A DNA stretch of 64,000 nucleotides from Miscanthus floridulus (lineage: Eukaryota > Streptophyta > Magnoliopsida > Poales > Poaceae), in the NCBI RefSeq assembly GCF_019320115.1, contig NC_089584.1:104895111-104959110 (forward strand). The letters run 5' to 3'. The notes below the pieces were generated by a model. The model saw only the letters and a list, made by a program, of their open reading frames with translations. It did no database searches and was not told where the DNA came from. Below are positions 11,853-24,452 of this stretch, in pieces. The stretch's first letter is position 1, and every line of letters begins with the position of its first letter. A program made the position numbers and the translations under genes.

Positions 11853-14562
11853 TGAAAGGTCCTAATATGGCTATAGGGGGTGAATAGCCTATTTAAAAAT
11901 CTACAAATCAACTAGAGCAATTTGATTAGTATGACAAATAGCGTAATGCAAACTTGCTCTAGCTCTACAAGGGTTGCAAGCCACCTATCCAACAATTCTA
12001 GTTGCAATGAATACTTAGGCACACAAACTAGCTATGTAATTACTCACTAAGAGCTCTCAACCTTGCTACTCTAAAGAGCTCAACTAGATGAATGTAAATA
12101 ATAAAGCAAGCTCTCAATTCTAATTACACTAAAGAGCTTGTATCAACTAGTTTGCAAGAATGTAAATGAGTGAGTAGAGTGATTATACCGACGTGTAGGG
12201 GATGAACCAATCACAAGATGAATATATAGCCAATCACCGGGAGAATGACAAAGAAGAGAGACAATCGATTTTCTCCCGAGGTTCACGTGCTTGCCAACAC
12301 GCTACGTCCCCGTTGTGTCGACCAACACTTGGTGGTTCGGTGGCTAAGAGGTGTTTCACAAACCTCGTCCACATGATTGGACACCGCAAGAACCGACCCA
12401 CAAGTGAGGTAACTCAATGACACGAGCAATTTACTAGAGTTACCTTTCGGCGCTCCGCCGGGGAAGGTACAACTCCCCTCACAATCATCGAAGGCGGCCA
12501 TGAACAATCACCAACTCGTGCCGATCCTTCACCGCTGCTCCAACCGTCTAGGTGGTGGCAACCACCAAGAGAAACAAGCGAAATCCGCAGCGCAACACGA
12601 ATACCAAGTGCCTCTAGATGCAATCACTCAAGCAATGCACTTGGATTCTCTCCCAATCTCACAATGATGATGGATCAATGATGGAGATGAGTGGGAGGGC
12701 TTTGGCTCAGCTCACAAGGTTGCTATGTCAATAAAAATGTGCAAGAGTTGTCCCTTGAGCCGGCCATGGGGCTATAAATAGAGCCCCCATCAAATAGAGC
12801 CGTTGTACCCCTTCACTGGGCAAAACACGCTCTGACCGGACGCTCCGGTCATACCGACCGGACGCTGGCCCTCAGCGTCCAGTCGCCTGATGGACGCCAC
12901 GTGTCACTAGCTTCAAACGCTGTTCGTCAGATTTCAATGGCTACGAAGCTGACCGGACGCTCCGGTAAAATAAAGAGAGTGAGCAATTTATTTATACCGC
13001 CGTGTCGGGAAGGAGCCAAACAATCACAAGAATGAATACCAATGAAGACCAATCACCTCAGAATCAAATGATGAACACAATGATTTTTTACTAAGGTTCA
13101 CTTGCTTGCCGGCAAGCTACTCCTCGTTGTGGTGATTCACTCACTTGGAGGTTCACGTGCTAATTGGCATCACACGCCAAATCCTCGATAGGGTGTCGTA
13201 CAACCAACACAAGATGAGGATCACACAAGCCACGAGCAATCCACTAGAGTACCTTTTGGCTCTTCACCGGGAAAAGGTCAAGAACCCCTCACAATCACCA
13301 CGATCGGAGCCGGAGACAATCACCACCCTCTGCTCGACGATCCTCGCTGCTCCAAGCCATCTAGGTGGCGGCAACCACCAAGAGTAACAAGTGTATCCCG
13401 TAGCAAAACATGAACACCAAGTGCCTCTAGATGCAAACACTCAAGCAATGCACTTGGATTCTCTCCTAATCTCACAAAGATGATGAATCAATGATGGAGA
13501 TGAGTGGGAGGGCTTTGGCTAAGCTCACAAGGTTGCTATGTCAATAAAAATACCAAAGGTGTGAGCTTCAACCGGCCATGGGGCTTAAATAGAAGCCTCC
13601 ACGAAATAGAGCCGTTGTACCTTTTCACTGGGCACAGTGTGGGGTGACCGGACGCTCTGGTCCGATCGACCGGACGTTGGCCCTCAACGTCCGGTCACGT
13701 GATACACGCCACGTGTCCCCTGCTTCAAATACTGTTCATCAGATTTTAACGGTCATCTATTGACCGAACACAGCGCACAAACTGACCGGACGCTCAGCCT
13801 CTAGCGTCCGGTCGTTTCTAGTAAGGTTCTAGAAACGAATTTCTTCGACCAGACGCGTCCGGTCATGCTTGACCGGACCCTGCCAGCGTCCGGTCTCATA
13901 GTGACTTTCTTCTGCGCTGCCTAACAATAGGATCGGATGCTGGACCTTAGCGTTCGGTCAGTCCAAGACCTAGCGTCCGGTCGATGACCGACGCTGGCGT
14001 CTATGCTGCCACACTTGACCGGACGCATCGGTCCCTCTGATACCAGCATCCGGTCACTCAGTGACCAGCAAGACTAACTCATTTTCACCTTTAACTTCTT
14101 CACCCTTGCTTAGATGTGCCAACCACCAAGTGCATCACCTTGTGCACATGTGTTAGCATATTTTCACAAACATTTTCAAGGGTGTTAGCATTCCACTAGA
14201 TCCTAAATGCATATGCAATGAGTTAGAGCATCTAGTGACACTTTGATAACCGCATTTCGATACGAGTTTCACCTCTCTTAATAGTACGGCTATCAATCCT
14301 AAATGTGATCACACTCTCTAAGTGTCTTGATCACCAAAACAAAATAGCTCCTACCATTTATACCTTTGCCTTGAGCCTTTTGTTTTTCTCTTTCTTCTTT
14401 TCATGTCCAAGCACTTGATCATCACTATGGCATCACCATCATCATGTCATGATCTTCATTTGCTTCACCACTTAGAATGTGCTACCTATGTCATGATCAC
14501 TTGATAAACTAGGTTAGCACTTAGGGTTTCATCAATTCACCAAAACCAAACTAGAGCTTTCA
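11853..14562 (-). repeat. Composite minus-strand LTR (two overlapping LTR copies)
   Basis: It starts TGAAAGGTCC and ends GAGCTTTCA, the reverse complement of the LTR family seen intact at 16702-18676. At 2710 bp it is about 750 bp longer than that copy. At about 12965 the sequence jumps from a CCGGACGCTCCGG motif back to a segment (AGAGAGTGAGCAATTTA) that belongs earlier in the LTR. The second segment resembles the copy at 42210-44148 more than the first does. It looks like a fusion of two LTR subfamilies with about 0.8 kb of overlap. No clean target duplication is visible at the ends. Confidence 0.7.
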
Positions 14563-14621
14563 GTGGCGCCGACCGATTGAGCCCCCCCCACCCCATCACC
14601 CCACCATGCCATGATCTCAAG

Positions 14622-16072
14622 TGTAAGGAAAATGGACCATAGGCTCATTTACTTTGGATTTTGGTGTTTGATGAACAACACAACTAAATTGGACTAATGA
14701 ATTTGCAAGTGATTGTTTTGTAGTTCAATAGGATACAAGACGTGACTAGACAAAGGCGACGTGATGATCCGATGATCAACACCTTAAGCAAGACCTTAGG
14801 AGCATAAGAGAAGACCCAAGATATCAAGCCAAGTCCAAGCACGAAGATAGGAACCAAGCCGCACGCAAGATCACGAAGAAACGAGCTCACAGAAGCGTCC
14901 GGACGCTGGAGGAAAGCGACCGAACGCTCCGATTAGGAGGCTCGACAATAGTAGCAACGACCGGATGTTGACAAAAAGCGACCGGACGCTCCTATCAGAG
15001 GCTCGGCAACAACAGCAGTGATCGAACGCTAGCGGCAAACCAACTGGACACAGGACAACAGCATCCGATCGAGTACAGAGAGGTTCCAGAGCGGCAAACT
15101 TGCGACCGAGCGCATCCAGTGGCAAGTGACCGGACGTTGGCAGTGTCCGATCAGTTGTTCGTGGCTCCAACGGTCGGGACGACCGGACGCATCCAATTAG
15201 GATGACTCCAGCGTCCGGTCAGTAGCAGAAAAGCGGGATTTCATCCCCAACGGCTACTTTCTTAGTGGGGCTTATAAATACAACCCCAACCGGCCATTTG
15301 GTAAGAGTGGAGCTGAGGAAACATACCAAGAATGTTGATACACCATTTTAGTGATCTCCACTTGCATAGTGCTTAGTGTTTTATTAGGTGATTAGCGTAC
15401 GTGCTTTGCGAAGTGCTTAGATTGATTAGACCACCGCTTATGCGCTTGCTCTAGGTTTAGGCCTAGTGTTTAGTGAGGTTTGCATACCTCTTATCATTCG
15501 GTGCTTGCGAGCACCATTGTTGTACATCAGAGGGACTTATAGTCTTGCGAGATCACACCAACCGAGTTTGTGGTGTGGCCGCCACCATGTACCGGAGGAA
15601 ACAAGGCCCACGGCATTTTGGCCAGAAGCTTGATAGTGAAGACGGCGAGGAGCATCTAGGAGAGGCTTGTCAGAAGGCACGTCGGAGACCCACTTGCATG
15701 TGGGGAAGGGCCGAGGCTATCCACGGAGTTACCTGACCAGGAGCTTGGCCCTTGCGAGGGATTTCTTGCGAGGGGCTCCAACAAGGACTAGGGGGAAGCT
15801 TGTGCGCTTCTCGATACCTCAGTAAAAATACCGGAGTCATCGACGAAAGTTTGCATATCTCTATCTTGCTCTTTAGCTTCCGCATTTACATTGATTGTAT
15901 TACTCCTTTTGCGGTAGAGATAGCAACACACTAGCAAAACTATAGCTGCACATTTAGATAGTTTATCTTTTGCATAGGTTTTGCTAGGGTTAGAAAAAGA
16001 GGCCATAGTTTAGGAGTTAGATTTTTAAGTTGCCTAATTCACCCCCCCTCTTAGGCATCACGGTCCCCTTCA
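14622..16072 (+). repeat. 5' LTR of gag-only Copia element
   Basis: It begins TGTAAGGAAAATGGACC and ends CCCCTTCA. It matches 21544-22961 along its length with scattered substitutions and small indels. CCGGACG/CGTCCGG-type motifs cluster at 14890-15230, and a TATA-like GCTTATAAATAC lies at about 15269-15280, suggesting the U3 promoter. Reading frames inside are not genes. Confidence 0.85.
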
Positions 16073-16074
16073 AT

Positions 16075-16086
16075 TGGTATCAGAGC
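16075..16086 (+). other. Primer binding site (initiator tRNA-Met)
   Basis: TGGTATCAGAGC starts 3 bases after the end of the 5' LTR. It is the same primer type as in the element at the left edge. Confidence 0.9.
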
Positions 16087-16151
16087 CGGTTGGCTCAATT
16101 TGGATCTTTGGCTTAACCGCCTTTGAGCCGACGCTAATTAGAGTGGTTGGG

Positions 16152-19100
16152 ATGGATACCTCTAGGCCTCCGCATTTTGACGACACTAACTTCCCCTACT
16201 ATAGAGTTAGAATGGCTTGCTACCTTGAGGCAGTTGATTTAGGAGTTTGGAGAGTCACTCGTGACGGGATGAAACCCATTAAGAATCCTAATAAACCCAC
16301 GAAGAGTGATGAAAAGGAAATTCATTTCAATGCTAGAGCAAAAAATTGCTTGTTTAAATCATTCAGTATGGATGTGTTTAATCAAGTGTTCACTTTAAAT
16401 ACGGCACATGAAATATGGTTAAAACTCCAAGAGCTCCATGACGGCACATCTAATGTCCATGAGCAAAAACATTGTCTAGCTAAACAAAATTATGATTCCT
16501 TTACGATGAAAGATGATGAGCTTGTTTGTGATATGTATTCTCGTTTGAATCTAATTATCAATGAGCTCCATTCAATAGGACTAACAAAGCTAGATGATGC
16601 GGACATCGTAAGGAAGATCATCTCCGTGCTACCACAAAAGAAGTATGCAAGCATCATCACCATCCTTCACAACATGGAGGACTTGAGCACCATGACCTCC
16701 GTGAAAGCTCTAGTTTGGTTTTGGTTAATTGATGAAACCCTAAGTGCTAACCTAGATTATCAAAGTGATTATGAGATAGGTAGCACTACTCCAAGTGATG
16801 AAGCAATGTCGAAGATCATGACGATGGTGATGGCATGGTGATGATCAAATGCTTGAACTTGGAAAAGAAGAAAGAGAAATACAAAAGGCTCAAGGCAAAG
16901 GTATAAATAGTAGGAGTCATTTTGTTTTAGTGATCAAGACACTTAGCGAGTGTGATCACATTTAGGTTAGATAGCCGTACTATTAAGAGGGGTGAAACTC
17001 GTATTGAAATGCGGTTATCAAAGTGCCACTAGATGCTCTAACTCATTGCATATGCATTTAGGATCTAGTGGAGTGCTAACACCCTTGAAAATGCTTGTAA
17101 AAATATGCTAACACATGTGCACAAGATGATACACTTGGTGGTTGGCACATTTGAGCAAGGGTTAGAAACTTCACCGGTGGAGTGTTCGCCCGTAGAGTGC
17201 GAACAGTCCGACGGTGCCACCGGCGCCCTATATAGAAAAGACAAGGGTTCACAGAGTGACTGGATGCTGGTGGTGCAGTGACCAGACGCTGAGTTCAGAG
17301 TTCGGTCAGTGACAGCAGTAAGCACACGGTCTCGGTCTTATGACCGGACGCTGGCATGTAAACTGATCGGACGCTCATGGTCTGAGTCCGGTTAGTGCTG
17401 ACGTACGCTGACGTGAGGTGCATAGAGGAAACGTTGAGTGACCGAACGCCGGGTGAGTCCGGTCGAGCATGACCGGACGCGTCCAGTCATAAAATTTCGT
17501 GTTTAGAACCTTACTAGAAACGACCGGACGCTGGGGTTCTACGTCCGATCACTTTCTAACTGACGCGTCCGGTCATCACTTGACAGTTGAGATCGAGCGA
17601 TCGGCGTTTGAAGCCGATGACATGTGGCGAGCATTGGGCGACCGGACGCTAGGGTCCTACGTCCGGTCGAACTGACTGGAGCGTCCGGTCACCCCGTGTT
17701 GTGCCCAGTGAAGGAGTACAACGACTCTATTTCATGGGGGCTTCTATTTAAGCCCCATGACCGGCTCAAGCTCACTCTCTTGGCCATTTGCATTAACATA
17801 GCAACCTTGTGAGTTTAGCCAAAGCCCTCCCACTCATCTTCATCATTGATTCATTATCTTTGTGAGATTAGGAGAGAATCCAAGCACATTGCTTGAGTGA
17901 TTGCATCTAGTGGAACTTGGCATTTGTGTTTCGCTGCGGGATTCACTTGTTACTCTTAGTGGTTGCCGCCACCTAGACGGCTTGGAGCAGCGAGGATCAT
18001 TGAGCGGAGGTTGGTGATTGTCTTCGGCTCTGATCATGGTGATTGTGAGGGGTCTTGTGCCTTCCCCGGTGGAGAGCCGAAAGGTAACTCTAGTGGATTG
18101 CTTGTGTCATTGAGTTACCTCACTTGTGGGTAGGTTCTTGTGGTGTCCAATTGTGTGGACGAGGTTCGTGCAACACCTCTTAGCTACCGAACCACCAAGT
18201 GTTGGTCGACACAACGGGGACTAGCGTGCCGGCAAGCACGTGAACATCGGGAGAAAAATTGGTTGTCTCTTGCCCTTTGGTATTCTCCCGGTGATTGATT
18301 TAGTATTCATCTTGTGATTGGTTCACTCCTCTATACGGCGGTATAATCACCCTACTCACTCATTTATATTCTTGCAAACTAGTTGTGGCAAGCTCTTTAG
18401 TGTAATTAGAATTGAGAGCTTGCTTTGTTATTTTAAGTTCATCTAGTGGAGCTCTTTAGAGTAGCAAGATTGAGAGCTCTTAGTGAGTAATAACATTGCA
18501 AGCTGTGTGCCTAGTAATCATTGCAACTAGAATTGTTGGATAGGTGGCTTGCAACCCTTGTAGAGTTAGAGCAAGTTTGTATTTCGCTATTTGTCATACT
18601 AATCAAATTGCTCTAGTTAATTTATAGATTTTTAAATAGGGTATTCACCCCCCTCTAGCCATATTAGGACCTTTCACCTGACCATAGTCATTGGCAAGAT
18701 TATGTCATTTGAAATGTCACAAAAGATGGTTCAAGAAGAAGCCTCTTCATCAAGCAAAGGCAAAGCTCTCGCTTGTGACGAGAAAAAGAAGATGAAGGAC
18801 AAGCAAGTTGAGACAAGCTCAAGCTCAAGCTCCTCAAGTGAAGATGAAGAAGAAGATGAGGATGAGGATGATGATGAAGATTTAAGTGATGATCCATCTT
18901 CCTCCTCCACCTCCAACCTTGATGAAGAATCAATCAAACTAATCACTAAGGTGGAGAAGATGATCCAAAAGCTCAATGTCAAGGGTGTACCCATCCAAAT
19001 CCATGATCTCATTTTCACCTATCAAAGAAATGAGCAAAGAAAGAGAGGATGCTATGGATGCGGTGAGTTGAGACACTTTGTGGAAGTTTATCCAAACAAG

Positions 19101-20271
19101 CCCACACCCAAGACAAAGAAGGCATGCAAGAACCAAGCCCTCACATCAATAAGGTCATAGGATGATTCTTCAAGTGAAGAAGAACACCATCACAAGAGGT
19201 GAGGGCTCAAGCACTCATCATCAAGCTCTTCTCGTATGTGCCTTATGGCACGAGGTAACGAAAGCTCATCCTCTAGTGAGAGTGATAGTGATGATGAAAT
19301 GCCTTCTTATGAAGAAATTATGCAACAAAATCTTAATTATGCTAAAGTTTGCACTAGTCAACAAAAGAAGCTCAGAAAGATTAAAGAAAAGTCAGATAAT
19401 TTACAAGAAGCATACAAAACTTTGCTTGAACAATATGAGAACTTTGCTAATCTTAATGTTGAACTATCTACTAAAATTGAGCGACTTGAGGCTAGTGCAA
19501 CAACAAATGCATGCACAATCAATGATGAGCAACTTATACAGAAAAATGAAAAATTAAAAGAAAAGTTAGCAAGCTCACAAGATGCTTATAAAAGTTTGCT
19601 TGCTAAAATGAAAACCATGTGCAAACATTGTGATGAGCTAACTAATAAAGTTACTAATCTTGAAGCCGTTAGCACAACCCCCACCAAGGCATCTAAAAAG
19701 AAAAGTTCTATCATTAACATGTCTAAAAAGGATGTCTCTACTTTCTTGTAATGATTTATGTTTAGACTCACCTTTGTGCAACCAAGTTTGTGTTGAGAAA
19801 ATTATTGTAGATACATGCACACAAGAGGTTGCAAAGGAGAATGAGCAACTCAAGCAAGAAGTAGCTCGCCTCACCAAGGACTCGACTCAAGTGAAAGACA
19901 AGGCGAAGCAAGCCCAACTTCATCAAGATAACACCGTCAAGGGAGTGAAGAAGCTTGATGAAGGACAAACTATGATTTGCTACGTGTGCCACAAGGAAGG
20001 CCACAAGTCCTATGAGTGCAAGGTGAAGAATGGGGGAGGAGCAAAGAAGAAGGAGAAAAAGCAAACAAGCAAACTCTCCAACACCTACACCAACAAGGTG
20101 GACAAGAAGGACTCCACGCCTTATCTCTTGAAGAAGAAGAAAAATGACAAGGTGGTGGCTATCAAGGTGAACAAGCAAGCTAACAATGGGGTCAAACGCT
20201 TTTGGGTGCCAAAGAAAATAATTTCCAACATGAAGAGTACCAAGAAGGTTTGGATCCTAAAAGGGAAGTGA
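16152..20271 (+). pseudogene. Copia gag split by a solo LTR
   Basis: Part 1 (16152-16701) starts MDTSRPPHFDDTNFPYYRVR and carries the UBN2-type gag core up to EDLSTMTSV. The solo LTR 16702-18676 interrupts it. Part 2 resumes at about 18678 (TIVIGKIMSFEMSQK), has Ser/Asp/Glu-rich tracts and a degenerate knuckle (CYGCGELRHFVEVY, last Cys lost), and stops at 19160. After a frame change, 19236-19751 is coiled-coil-like. A final frame up to 20271 carries a good CCHC knuckle (CYVCHKEGHKSYEC) and a Lys-rich tail ending in WILKGK. At least two frame breaks plus the insertion make it inactive. Confidence 0.8.
16702..18676 (+). repeat. Solo LTR inserted in gag
   Basis: It starts TGAAAGCTCTAG and ends GGACCTTTCA, forming matching inverted tips (TGAAAG and CTTTCA). 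It matches in reverse the LTRs at 11853-14562 and 42210-44148. No internal retroelement sequence accompanies it, so LTR-LTR recombination has removed the rest. The flanks (CTCCG left, CCTGA right) do not form a clean target duplication. U3 motifs CCGGACG and CGTCCGG are dense from 17200 to 17700. Confidence 0.8.
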
Positions 20272-21530
20272 GAAGTCCAATGGACTTCGGGGAATTTGAA
20301 GACTTGGTAAAGTATAGGTGCATTTCATGGAGTGCATCATGATGGACAAAATCATTTCCAAGTGGGTTAGTGAATACTATGAACCCAAATTCCCCTTCCC
20401 ATGTTAGGTAACTAGATTCAATTTACTTCAATTGGTATTAGATTTGAATATTCCTATAATTGGTATCTTTTAGCATCTAGTTACTCTTTATGCCTAGGTT
20501 TGTATTTACATTCTTATATATTTTGTCATGCATACACTAGGTATTTCATATGGTAGGCTTGCTCGGTTTTATTCTTATTCCTTGGAGCAATCCTATATGC
20601 TTTAAAATTGTTTAGGAGCACGACACATAGCTTGTCCTTCAATTGTTCATCTAATATGTGTCAAAGTCTAAATTATAGATAATTTCTCCTAAATATCGCC
20701 TTCGAAAATGACTCTCACATTCATGTGATGTCATCTTTCAAGTGGTATTTTTATTCTAAAATCAATGTGCATGTTTCCTACAAGTATTCTATACTTGTGT
20801 GCACAAATTTAGGGGGAGGTTACTCTACAAGTTGGATGCTTTGAGACTAACACCTTTTCAAGCTTATCATGTGTGTAGTAGTCTCATTGTAAGGAAAATG
20901 GAGTTCCCGGAGTTAAGCATCATACTTCAAATATCCACCACCGATTGCAAGTGTGGTATTTCTAAACCAATATCATCATATTGATTTTATTTTGATATTT
21001 ATATGCTTTCTCCGTACATTATATAGATTAAATTCCCTTGTGCAATACTTTGCCAATTATGCATATGCTTTGCCTTCTATCATATGTATGCATATATTTA
21101 GGGGGAGCTCAGTCTCTATAATGTGAGAGTTAAATTTTATGATCTATTTCACTCTACACACAAAGGATCACAAAGTTTGACCCTCCCTTGTGCTACTAAT
21201 GTCTTCCTTTTCGGTGTTTGATTCCAAAGGGGGAGAATTTAGAGGACCAAAAGCAAGCATTAATTTGTAGTAATGGTCCAAGAAAGGAAAAATAGTGGAT
21301 TATGGATTAGCCTATGTAATAGGGAGAATTTATAGAAAGTAAGGCTTAAATCTATAATATCACATGGGGACATTTTGCAAGGGCAAGATAAGTTTTTATG
21401 TAGTCTTACAAGTAGTATCTTTTAGCATCATATAACATTGCCCCTTGTATTGCATCCTAGCAAGTAGGTAGTTTTTAAATTTCAACATTATATTATTTGC
21501 TTGCTTTGGTCGTGTTGTCATCGATCACCA
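20272..21530 (+). other. Non-coding interior with repeated polypurine motifs
   Basis: About 1.26 kb with no recognisable coding sequence, where pol is expected. It contains three G-rich purine tracts resembling the polypurine tract: near 20810-20818 (AGGGGGAGG), 21100-21106 (AGGGGGAG) and 21227-21234 (AAGGGGGAGAA). Confidence 0.6.
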
Positions 21531-21542
21531 AAAAGGGAGAGA
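21531..21542 (+). other. Polypurine tract
   Basis: AAAAGGGAGAGA lies immediately before the 3' LTR (TGTAAAAAAATGG at 21544). This is the expected priming site for plus-strand DNA synthesis. Confidence 0.75.
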
Positions 21543-21543
21543 T

Positions 21544-22961
21544 TGTAAAAAAATGGACCCTAGACCCATTTACTTTGGATTTTGGTGTTTGATGACCAAC
21601 ACAACCAAATTAGACTAATGAATTTACAAGTGATTGTTTTATAGTTCAATAGGATGCAAGACGTGACTTGGACAAAGGTGACGTAATGATTCGATGATCA
21701 ACACCTTAAGCAAGACCTTAGGAGCACAAGAGAAGACCCAAGATATCAAGTAAAGTCCAAGCACGAAGATAGGAACCAAGCTGCACGCAAGATCACGAAG
21801 AAACGAGCTCACAAAAGCCACCAGACGCTCCGGTCAAGAGGCTTGGCAATAGTAGCAGCGATCGGACGCTAACGAAAAGCGATCGGACGCTCCGATCAGA
21901 GACTCGGCAACAGCAGTAGTGATCGGACGCTGGCGGTAAACCGACCGGACATAGGACAACAGCGTCTGATCGAGTACAGAGAGGTTCCAGAGCGGCGAAC
22001 TTACGACCGGACGCGTCTGGTGGCAAGTGAACGGACGCTAGCGGCGTCCGATCAGTTGTTCGTGGCTCCAACAGTCAGGACGACCGGATGCGTCCAATCA
22101 GGACGACTCCAGCGTTCGGTCAGTAGCAGAAAAGTGGGATTTTCATCCACAATGTCTACTTTCTTAGTGTGGCTTATAAATACAACCCCAACAGACCATT
22201 TGGTAAGAGTGGAGCTGAGGAAGCATATCAAGGATGTTGATACACCATTTTAGTGATCTCCACTTGCATAGTGCTTAGTGTTTTATTAGGTGATTAGCGT
22301 AGGTGCTTTGTGAAGTACTTAGGTTCATTAGACCACCGCTTATGCGTTTGCTCTACGTTTAGGCCTAGTGTTTAGTGAGGTTTGCATACCTCTTATCATT
22401 CGGTGCTTGCGAGCACCATTGTTGTACATCGGAGGGGCTTGTAGTCTTGCGAGATCACACCAACCGAGTTTGTGGTGTGGCCGCCACCGTGTATCGGAGG
22501 AAACAAGGCCCGCGATGTTTCGGCCAGAAACTTGATAGTGAAGATGGTGGGGAGCAACCGGGAGAGGCGTGCCGAAAGGCACGTCGGAGACCCACTTGCG
22601 CGTGGGGAAGGCCCAAGGCTATCCACGGAGTTACCCGACTGGGAGCTTGGCCCATGCGAGGGGCTCCAACGAGGACTAGGGGGAAGCTTGCGCACTTCTC
22701 GATACCTCGGTAAAAATACCGGAGTCATCGACGGGAGTTTGCATATCTCTACCTTGCTCTTTAGCTTCCGCATTTACATTGATTGTATTACTCCTTTTGC
22801 GGTAGAGATAGCAACACACTAACAAAACCATAGTTGCACATTTAGATAGTTTATCTTTTGCATAGGTTTTGCTAGGGTTAGAAAAAGAGCCCATAGTTTA
22901 GAAGTTAGATTTTTAAGTTGCCTAATTCACCCTCCCATCTTAGGCGTCACGATCCCCTTCA
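21544..22961 (+). repeat. 3' LTR of gag-only Copia element
   Basis: Counterpart of 14622-16072. It begins TGTAAAAAAATGG and ends CGATCCCCTTCA. Differences from the 5' LTR, including small deletions near 21800-21850 and 22650, indicate an insertion that is not recent. Confidence 0.85.
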
Positions 22962-24443
22962 CCAAGGAAGAAGAAGGCACATTTAGAAATAGACCCTCGA
23001 TCTTCTCCATTTTTTCCTTTTAGTGTTATTCGAGTCACAAGAAATTTTACCTTTGCAAATAATTGTTGAGGGCAACAAAAATCAATAAATTTAGTGGTGA
23101 TGTGGCTACTTCAAAATAGGAAAAACCATTTTAGAAAATATATTGTGGATGGTACTTATTTTGAGGATACAATAGTTTTGGAAAGCCAGTTAAAGAACCA
23201 ATTTTTCCAAGGCTATAGAAGTTGCTCAGTAACTCCATAGAATCTTTTATTTTGTATCTCCTACAAGGTTCCTTAGAAGAGTGTCTTAAAATTAATCTAG
23301 GATATAAGAGAGCATTTTAACTGAATATCTAAAACTTGTCTCCTATATTTTGTTTAGGGATAGAGGAAAGGCGGTGTCTACCTTAATTAGGAAAAAGGAG
23401 GCTATCTCTAGGAGGTCTTTTGAAAATGTATGGATATAAGAGATGAGATAGGGGATCTACTATAGCACATTTATCTCCTAAAATATTTATTTTTAGATAT
23501 AGGTGATTAGATAAGATATCTAGTCCTCTTAAACCATAAGGGCAGGTATCTCGTAGATAGTGATAATAATGGAACAATTAAACCACCAAACCATATATTA
23601 TTTTTGTATTTTAAGTTGTCTTAAAGTAATTCAATTATCCCTGATTTCTGCGATCAACAAAGAAAATTTTGTAGATTACATGCCAACATTAAATCATATA
23701 ATGGTGAAATAATTGTGGCTCATGAGGCGATTGTCTTTTACAATACAAATATATCTTTTTTTCATTTTCCTCTCTCCTCGAAGTCATACAAAATCTTTTA
23801 CGGTGTTAGAGCATTTTTTTTTCGATTACACAGATGCTCTAGATCCTCTTTCGGAGAGCTATTTGAATGAGAATGATCTTTGCATCTTTTCACTGTCCAA
23901 TAAATTTTCTATATCTTATGCACAACACTTTAGAGAGCTAACCCTCCTCTTCATATTTATCTTTAATTAGGAAAAAAATAGAAATGTAGGATGACAATAT
24001 TTAGATATCTAACCGAAAAACCCGTTAGAACTATGAGTTGGGAGAGAAAAACACGGTCCCATGGCTGATAAGTTCAAGCGAACAAGACCATTATCGCTTC
24101 TACTTTGGCTAAGGGGGTGTTTGGATCCGGTGGCTAAAATTTAGTCCGTGTCACATCGTCGGATGTTCGGATGCTAAGTAGGAGGACTAAACATGAGGTG
24201 CTTATAAAACTAATTATATAGGAGTAGACTAATTAGCGAGACGAATCTATTAAGCCTAATTAATCTATGATTAACACATATTTACTATAGCACTACATTA
24301 ACAAATTATGGACTAATTAGACTTTATAGATTCATCTCATAAATTAGTCTTGATCTTTAGTTTTGTAACTGGTCTAAGTTTAAAGCTGCATATTGGTGTC
24401 AACCACCCCCTATCCCCATACATTTCGCTGCGACGTGAGCGCC
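22962..24443. other. AT-rich intergenic sequence
   Basis: No gene is recognisable here. It was probably the original upstream region of the LpxA gene before the MULE inserted at 24453. A fragment with TTGGGAGAGAAAAACACGG (about 24038-24056) belongs to a small MITE family seen again at 56.2 and 56.7 kb. Confidence 0.5.
24116..24390. mobile_element. MITE (Tourist-like), right end decayed
   Basis: GGGGGTGTTTGGATCCGG followed by CTAAAATTTAGTCC is a common grass MITE terminus. The body includes ACTAATTAGCGAGACGAATC and GACTAATTAGACTTTATAG, also typical of these elements. A matching right terminus is not clear, so it is truncated or decayed. Confidence 0.55.
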
Positions 24444-24452
24444 CCTGACGGA
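24444..24452. repeat. 9-bp target duplication, left copy (MULE)
   Basis: CCTGACGGA directly precedes the left terminal inverted repeat. An identical copy follows the right repeat at 29478-29486. Confidence 0.95.

Larger units (their letters stand above)
14622..22961 (+). mobile_element. Gag-only Copia (SIRE/Maximus-like) LTR retrotransposon
   Basis: A full-length element with LTRs at 14622-16072 and 21544-22961, a primer binding site, gag and a polypurine tract. It is flanked by TCAAG on the left and CCAAG on the right, a likely 5-bp target duplication with one change. No pol domains are present between gag (ends 20271) and the 3' LTR. A solo LTR of another family is inserted in gag. Assignment to the SIRE/Maximus group is inference from long LTRs, long gag and general layout. 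Confidence 0.8.

Noticed and set aside
16702..18676. Clean 5-bp target duplication around the solo LTR in gag
   Set aside because: Flanks read CTCCG and CCTGA, which do not match well enough, so only the LTR ends are claimed.
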